A stretch of 64,000 bases of DNA, from positions 18,726 to 82,725 of the forward strand of contig NZ_BAAAZE010000009.1 of assembly GCF_039536745.1 (NCBI RefSeq), in the 5' to 3' direction. Under the pieces are notes generated by a model that was given only the letters and a program-made list of their open reading frames with translations, ran no database searches and was not told the origin of the DNA. Source of the stretch: Actimicrobium antarcticum. Lineage in GTDB: Bacteria; Pseudomonadota; Gammaproteobacteria; Burkholderiales; Burkholderiaceae_D. Both the position numbers and the translations under genes were made by a program. This document shows positions 59,645 to 64,000 of the stretch, piece by piece (position 1 is the stretch's first letter; the number at the start of each line of letters is the position of its first letter).

Positions 59645-60919
59645 TTAGCCGTGTCGCTTGAGAGCACGCCAGCCGATGTCACGCCGGAATTGCGCGCCAT
59701 CAAAGTGGATCTGGTCCAGTGCTTCGTACGCATACCGCTGTGCCATTTTGACGCTGTCGCCCAGCCCGACAACACACAACACGCGGCCGCCCGACACCGT
59801 CAGCGTTCCGTGATCCAGCGTGGTGCCGGCGTGGAAGGTGACGCAGTCATGCGTCTCGGCCGGAATGCCGCTGATGACGTCACCCTTGCGCGGCGCATCC
59901 GGATAGCCGGCAGCCGCCATCACGACGCCGAGCGCGGTGCGGCGATCCCATTCGAGTTCGATGGTGTCGAGCGTGCCATTGACCGCGTGTTCCATGACGG
60001 TGAGCAGATCGGTTTTCAGGCGTGCCATGATCGGCTGGGTTTCCGGGTCGCCCATGCGGCAATTGAATTCCAGCGTTTTGACATTGCCGGCGTCATCGAT
60101 CATCAGCCCCGCGTACAGAAAGCCGGAAAACGGGATGCCGTCTTTGGCCATGCCCTGCACGGTAGGAATGATGATCTCGCGCATCACGCGGGCATGCAAT
60201 TCCGGGGTCACGATGGGGGCTGGCGAATACGCGCCCATGCCGCCGGTGTTTGGTCCGGCGTCATCGTCCTGCAGACGCTTGTGGTCCTGGCTGGTGGCGA
60301 GCGGCAGGATGTTCTTGCCATCGACCATGACGATGAAACTGGCTTCTTCTCCGACCAGAAATTCTTCGATGACTACGCGCGCCCCGGCATCTCCGAGCTT
60401 GTTATCGGACAGCATCATGTCGATTGCGGCATGCGCTTCGTCGATTTGCATCGCCACTACCACGCCTTTGCCAGCGGCCAGTCCATCGGCCTTGATGACG
60501 ATCGGCGCGCCTTGCTGGTCGATGTAGGAATGGGCCAGTGCGCTGTCGGAAAAGGTCTGCGATTGCGCGGTCGGAATGCCGTGGCGCTGCATGAAGGTCT
60601 TGGCAAAATCCTTCGAGCTTTCGAGTTGTGCCGCTTCCTTGGTCGGGCCGAAAATTTTCAGACCGCGGGCGCGAAACAGATTCACGATGCCGGCCGCCAG
60701 TGGGACTTCCGGGCCAACCACGGTCAATGCAATGTGCTCGTCGATGACAAATTGCGCTAGCGCGGTGGGATCGCTGATCGGCAGGTTGACCAGACGTCCA
60801 TCCTGCGCGGTGCCGCCGTTACCGGGCGCGACGTAGACCATTTGAATCCGTTCGGATTGCGCAATTTTCCATGCCAGGGCGTGTTCGCGGCCACCTGAGC
60901 CGACTACCAGAATTTTCAT
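59645..60919 (-). CDS. purD: Phosphoribosylamine-glycine ligase
   Basis: This 424-residue ATP-grasp enzyme is the second step of purine synthesis. It begins MKILVVGSGGREHALAWKIA and has PTKEAAQLESSKDFAKTFM, the ATP-binding IKADGLAAGKGVVVA, and DHKRLQDDDAGPNTGGMGAY. LEFNCRMGDPETQPIM is also present. An in-frame ATG at 60952 is rejected because the Rossmann-like start is at MKILVV. It lies between yebC and hemF. Confidence 0.97.
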   Translation of the reverse strand: MKILVVGSGGREHALAWKIAQSERIQMVYVAPGNGGTAQDGRLVNLPISDPTALAQFVIDEHIALTVVGPEVPLAAGIVNLFRARGLKIFGPTKEAAQLESSKDFAKTFMQRHGIPTAQSQTFSDSALAHSYIDQQGAPIVIKADGLAAGKGVVVAMQIDEAHAAIDMMLSDNKLGDAGARVVIEEFLVGEEASFIVMVDGKNILPLATSQDHKRLQDDDAGPNTGGMGAYSPAPIVTPELHARVMREIIIPTVQGMAKDGIPFSGFLYAGLMIDDAGNVKTLEFNCRMGDPETQPIMARLKTDLLTVMEHAVNGTLDTIELEWDRRTALGVVMAAAGYPDAPRKGDVISGIPAETHDCVTFHAGTTLDHGTLTVSGGRVLCVVGLGDSVKMAQRYAYEALDQIHFDGAQFRRDIGWRALKRHG

Positions 60920-61104
60920 GTGAAGTTCGATGTGTAAATAAAACGATGGCAAAAAACTGTGCCGTGCTGATCGCCGCGTCAGGTACTTTCAATGGCGATG
61001 GCGTCAGCCCGGTTCTGGTGGTGATGCAAGCATTCAATCGTTACTCAAAGCGGTGAAAGCGCACTCGTTACCGCACTGATGCGGACTTACTATGTGGTAC
61101 TGCT

Positions 61105-61830
61105 TCAGGCGTCGATGATTGCGTTCGTGTAGACCTCTTGTACGTCATCAAGATCCTCAAGGGCATCGAGCAATTTTTGCATCTTGATTGCATCGTCACC
61201 GATAAACACGGTCTCGGTCGAGGATTTCATCACCACGTCGGCGACTTCGGCCTTGAATCCGGCTGCTTCGAGGGCCTGCTTGACGCTGCCAAAATCATGC
61301 GGCGGACACAGCACTTCGATGCCGCCTTCGTCGTCGGTAAGTACATCTTCGGCGCCGGCTTCAAGCGCGGCTTCCATCAACGCATCTTCGTTGGTCCCCG
61401 GCGCAAACAGGAACTGGCCGCAATGCTGGAACAGGAATGCCACCGAGCCTTCGGCACCCATGTTGCCCCCAAACTTGGAGAACGCATGGCGCACTTCGGC
61501 CACGGTGCGCACCTTGTTGTCGGTCATGCATTCGACGATGATCGCCGCGCCGTTGATGCCATATCCCTCGTAGCGGATTTCTTCGTAGCTGGCGCCATCG
61601 AGGCCGCCGGTGCCGCGTGCAATGGCGCGTTGCACATTGTCTTTTGGCATATTTGCGTCGGCGGCTTTTTCAACGGCCAGGCGCAGGCGCGGGTTGGTGG
61701 CGATATCGCCGCCACCGAGCCGTGAACCGACCGTGATTTCCTTGATTAAGCGGGTCCATACTTTGCCGCGCTTGGCATCGGTGGCCGCCTTCTTGTGTTT
61801 GATATTGGCCCATTTGCTATGTCCAGCCAT
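61105..61830 (-). CDS. yebC: YebC/PmpR-family regulator or translation factor
   Basis: This 241-residue protein begins MAGHSKWANIKHKKAATDAK and has NMPKDNVQRAIARGTGG, YEGYGINGAAIIVECMTDNK, and GGNMGAEGSVAFLFQHCG. YebC proteins were described as DNA-binding regulators; recent work assigns some members to relieving ribosome stalling. It leads the leftward run into purD after a 185-base gap. The start at 61830 suits the family; 61848 adds six residues. Confidence 0.95.
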   Translation of the reverse strand: MAGHSKWANIKHKKAATDAKRGKVWTRLIKEITVGSRLGGGDIATNPRLRLAVEKAADANMPKDNVQRAIARGTGGLDGASYEEIRYEGYGINGAAIIVECMTDNKVRTVAEVRHAFSKFGGNMGAEGSVAFLFQHCGQFLFAPGTNEDALMEAALEAGAEDVLTDDEGGIEVLCPPHDFGSVKQALEAAGFKAEVADVVMKSSTETVFIGDDAIKMQKLLDALEDLDDVQEVYTNAIIDA

Positions 61831-61962
61831 GACGACGATCCCTTGCAAGTGTGTGTGTTGAGCGACGTAACCGGGGCAAAATTAATCCTTGGTCGCCGCA
61901 AAATCAATCTACAATTTTACCATGCTGCCCCCGTGAAAATCCTCTGAGAAAGCTTGTCACCC

Positions 61963-63492
61963 ATGTCAACTCCCCTGCTGATTGCGAAGAACGACACCAT
62001 GTCGCTGTGCCTGTTGCCGCCACTGGCCAACCGGCATGGTTGCATTACCGGTGCCACCGGCACTGGCAAGACCGTGACCTTGCAAGCCATGGCACAAGCC
62101 TTGTCGGGTATCGGCGTGCCGGTCTTCATGGCCGATGTGAAGGGTGACCTGTCCGGCCTGGCCCGACCTGGAACCAACAGCGACCGGATCAAGGCGCGAC
62201 TGACACTGCTCGGTTTGCCGGAGCCGACCTGGGCCGGCGTGCCAGTCACGTTCTGGGATGTGTTCGGTGAAAAGGGGCATCCGGTACGGGCGACGATTTC
62301 CGATCTCGGGCCCTTGCTGCTGGCGCGCATGCTGAACCTGAACGATACCCAGCAAGGCGTATTGCAACTGGTCTTCAAGATTGCCGATGACAACGGCCTG
62401 CTGCTGCTCGACATCAAGGATCTGCGCGCCATGTTGCAGCATGTGGGAGAAAACGCGGCGTCGTTCCAGACCGAATACGGCAATATTTCTGCCGCCAGCA
62501 TTGGTGCCATCCAGCGCGGCCTGATCGGTATCGAAGAGCAGGGCGGCGACCAGTTTTTTGGCGAGCCGATGCTCAACATCGACGACTTGCTGCAGACCGA
62601 CGCTGCCGGACATGGCGTCGTCAACATCCTGGCGGCAGACAAACTGATGAATGCGCCGCAGCTGTATTCAACCTTTCTGCTGTGGTTGCTGTCGGAGTTG
62701 TACGAGCATCTGCCGGAGGTCGGCGACCTCGACAAACCGAAACTGGCATTCTTTTTCGATGAAGCCCATTTGCTGTTCGCCGATGCACCCAAAGCGCTGC
62801 TGCAAAAGATCGAACAGGTAGTTCGCCTGATCCGCTCGAAAGGCGTCGGCGTCTACTTCGTCACGCAGAATCCGCTGGATATTCCGGACAGCGTGCTGGG
62901 CCAGCTCGGCAACCGGGTCCAGCATGCCTTGCGTGCCTACACACCGCGTGACCAGAAAGCGGTACAGGCTGCTGCCGAAACCTTTCGCGCCAACCCGCAG
63001 CTCGATATCGTCAAGGTCATTACCGAACTCGAAGTGGGCGAAGCGCTGATTTCCTTTCTCGATGAAAAAGGTCGGCCGACGATCGTCGAGCGGGGCTTCG
63101 TGGTGCCACCGGCATCCCAGATCGGACCGGTCAGCGAGGCAGAGCGCCGTTCGTTCATGACGAACTCGATGGTTGCCGGTGTCTACGAAAAGACCGTCGA
63201 CCGAGAGTCTGCCTATGAAAAAATCAAGGGGCGAGTTGCTGCCAAACAGGTCGCGCCGGCACCTGCCCCGGCACCTTCGCCCGAGCCTGCCCCGACCGAT
63301 GCTGGCGGCTCGATGGGTGACACATTCAGGGATGTGCTGGGTGGCGTATTCGGTGGCAAAAGCCCGACCCGGCGCAGTGACAGCATGGTCGAAACCATGA
63401 TGAAGTCGGCCGTGCGGTCGATCGGATCGCAGGTCGGTCGCGAGATTATTCGCGGCGTGCTGGGATCAATCCTGAAGGGCGGCAAGCGGTAG
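61963..63492 (+). CDS. HerA-like ATPase (DUF853)
   Basis: This 509-residue P-loop ATPase of the HerA/FtsK side has RHGCITGATGTGKTVTLQAM (Walker A at about 32-40), FMADVKGDLSGLARPG, Walker B LAFFFDEAHLLFADAP, and the sensor region GVGVYFVTQNPLDIPDSVLG. A Pro/Ala linker precedes a Gly-rich, amphipathic C-terminal region. Relatives (YjgR in E. coli) have no settled role. The start is the ATG at 61963; a TTG three codons upstream is less likely. Its last 27 bases overlap the converging rhodanese gene. Confidence 0.88.
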   Translation: MSTPLLIAKNDTMSLCLLPPLANRHGCITGATGTGKTVTLQAMAQALSGIGVPVFMADVKGDLSGLARPGTNSDRIKARLTLLGLPEPTWAGVPVTFWDVFGEKGHPVRATISDLGPLLLARMLNLNDTQQGVLQLVFKIADDNGLLLLDIKDLRAMLQHVGENAASFQTEYGNISAASIGAIQRGLIGIEEQGGDQFFGEPMLNIDDLLQTDAAGHGVVNILAADKLMNAPQLYSTFLLWLLSELYEHLPEVGDLDKPKLAFFFDEAHLLFADAPKALLQKIEQVVRLIRSKGVGVYFVTQNPLDIPDSVLGQLGNRVQHALRAYTPRDQKAVQAAAETFRANPQLDIVKVITELEVGEALISFLDEKGRPTIVERGFVVPPASQIGPVSEAERRSFMTNSMVAGVYEKTVDRESAYEKIKGRVAAKQVAPAPAPAPSPEPAPTDAGGSMGDTFRDVLGGVFGGKSPTRRSDSMVETMMKSAVRSIGSQVGREIIRGVLGSILKGGKR

Positions 63493-63906
63493 TTCGCTGG
63501 CTTCGCGCCAGGCGTCGAGGCCGCCGACCAGCGGCCGCACGCGTACAAAGCCGTGTCCAATCAACTTGCGTGCAATGAGTGCTGCCGATGCTTCGTTCGG
63601 GCAGTTGCAGTAGACGATGATGTCGCGGTCGCGCGGTACGCTGTCGAACGCCGCCGCGTGATCGGTGTGCCCGTACAGGATGGCACCGGGGATGGCTGCT
63701 TCGAGTTCCTGCGCGGTCCGACTGCGTGCATCCACGATCACCGGTGACAGACCGGCGTCGATCATCTCGCGTAACTGGCTGACCGAAATGCGCGCCATGA
63801 ACAGTGCCCGCATCAGACGACGTCGCTCGATGTATTTGTACAGAATGAACAAACCCAGCAGCACGCCGATGACCAGCAACGCAGTGGCACCCATGGTGCT
63901 CAGCAT
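63466..63906 (-). CDS. Membrane-anchored rhodanese-like protein
   Basis: This 146-residue protein has one N-terminal membrane helix (ALLVIGVLLGLFILYKYI) followed by a rhodanese domain (ISVSQLREMIDAGLSPVIVD, GAILYGHTDHAA). The active-site loop is VYCNCPNEASA, with Cys in the catalytic position. It could transfer sulfane sulfur or sense thiols at the membrane. The start at 63906 is preferred; an upstream ATG at 63940 lies inside the repeat module and would add residues encoded by the repeat. Confidence 0.87.
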   Translation of the reverse strand: MLSTMGATALLVIGVLLGLFILYKYIERRRLMRALFMARISVSQLREMIDAGLSPVIVDARSRTAQELEAAIPGAILYGHTDHAAAFDSVPRDRDIIVYCNCPNEASAALIARKLIGHGFVRVRPLVGGLDAWREASELPLAALQD

Positions 63907-63916
63907 CTCCAGGGCC

Positions 63917-64000
63917 GTAGGCTGGGCTGCGAAGCCCAACATGCGTCAGGTTGCTTTGCGGGTCGCGGCGACGCGGGGGTTGCGGGCTGCGGTCTGCGGT
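63917..64000 (+). repeat. Start of another copy of the hairpin module, cut by the window edge
   Basis: From GTAGGCTGGGCTGCGAAGCC onward the sequence follows the left module of the kyn cassette (22393 onward) through CCCAACATGCGTCA and the GCGGTCTGCGG block. It lies immediately upstream of the rhodanese gene. The remainder is outside the window. Confidence 0.75.

Overview
The window looks like ordinary chromosome of a betaproteobacterium of the order Burkholderiales, most likely Oxalobacteraceae. The grounds are gene order and protein type: rho beside a type-B rpmE2, zapB-like/zapA followed by 6S RNA, the hda-HAD-pcnB-folK and yebC-purD-hemF-nadD-rsfS-rlmH-maf-rng strings, a pyruvate dehydrogenase cluster whose E3 carries its own lipoyl domain, and a small Trp-rich membrane protein. 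I see no prophage, CRISPR array, rRNA or tRNA. The family assignment is inference from content, not a database match.

Layout. 1-6.2 kb: truncated ArnT-like glycosyltransferase, rpmE2, rho, trxA, then the zapB-like/zapA pair, 6S RNA (ssrS), an EVE-domain protein and a TauE/SafE permease. 6.2-12 kb: malonyl-CoA synthetase, lgt and a LysR regulator divergent from ilvD, then a Trp-rich protein and cytochrome c. 12-19.4 kb: a chemoreceptor, a 1-kb gene-poor stretch, a secreted metallo-beta-lactamase-fold protein, an amino-acid binding protein with a divergent AsnC regulator, and dadA. 19.5-26 kb: lrp, the kynurenine genes kynB-kynU and kynA, and a second DadA-like dehydrogenase. 26-30.5 kb: holC operon, DUF4124-glutaredoxin protein, prlC, folD. 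30.8-36.9 kb: aceE-aceF-lpdA. 37-43.6 kb: PaiB-like protein, argD-type aminotransferase, ferredoxin-type reductase, YeeZ-like protein, EF-hand protein, two tandem secreted Ala/Lys-rich proteins and a chemoreceptor remnant. 43.6-50.3 kb: a leftward run from hda to an orphan GspE-type ATPase, with stop/start overlaps at most junctions. 50.5-54.7 kb: purM, a PhzF-like protein and a Cache chemoreceptor. 54.8-64 kb: the leftward yebC-to-rng run, a HerA-like ATPase and a membrane rhodanese.

The genes mostly serve core metabolism and information processing. There is a clear amino-acid catabolism theme at 16-26 kb: uptake protein, two AsnC/Lrp regulators, two D-amino-acid dehydrogenases and the tryptophan-to-anthranilate pathway. 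A perfect inverted repeat between dadA and lrp is a plausible Lrp-type operator.

The most unusual structure lies between kynU and kynA (22,062-23,586). A 200-bp sequence is present twice as a diverged direct repeat, and between the copies sits 1.1 kb of non-host-like DNA. That DNA consists of two inverted copies of a ~370-bp module around a 12-bp tandem repeat. Each module carries a long hairpin whose loop and flanks are conserved while the stem sequence differs but still pairs. A 125-bp MITE-like element with a 10-bp target duplication has inserted into the module's terminal palindrome. Another copy of the module begins at the right edge of the window. No complete undescribed gene system is evident; this repeat family is the best candidate for something poorly described.
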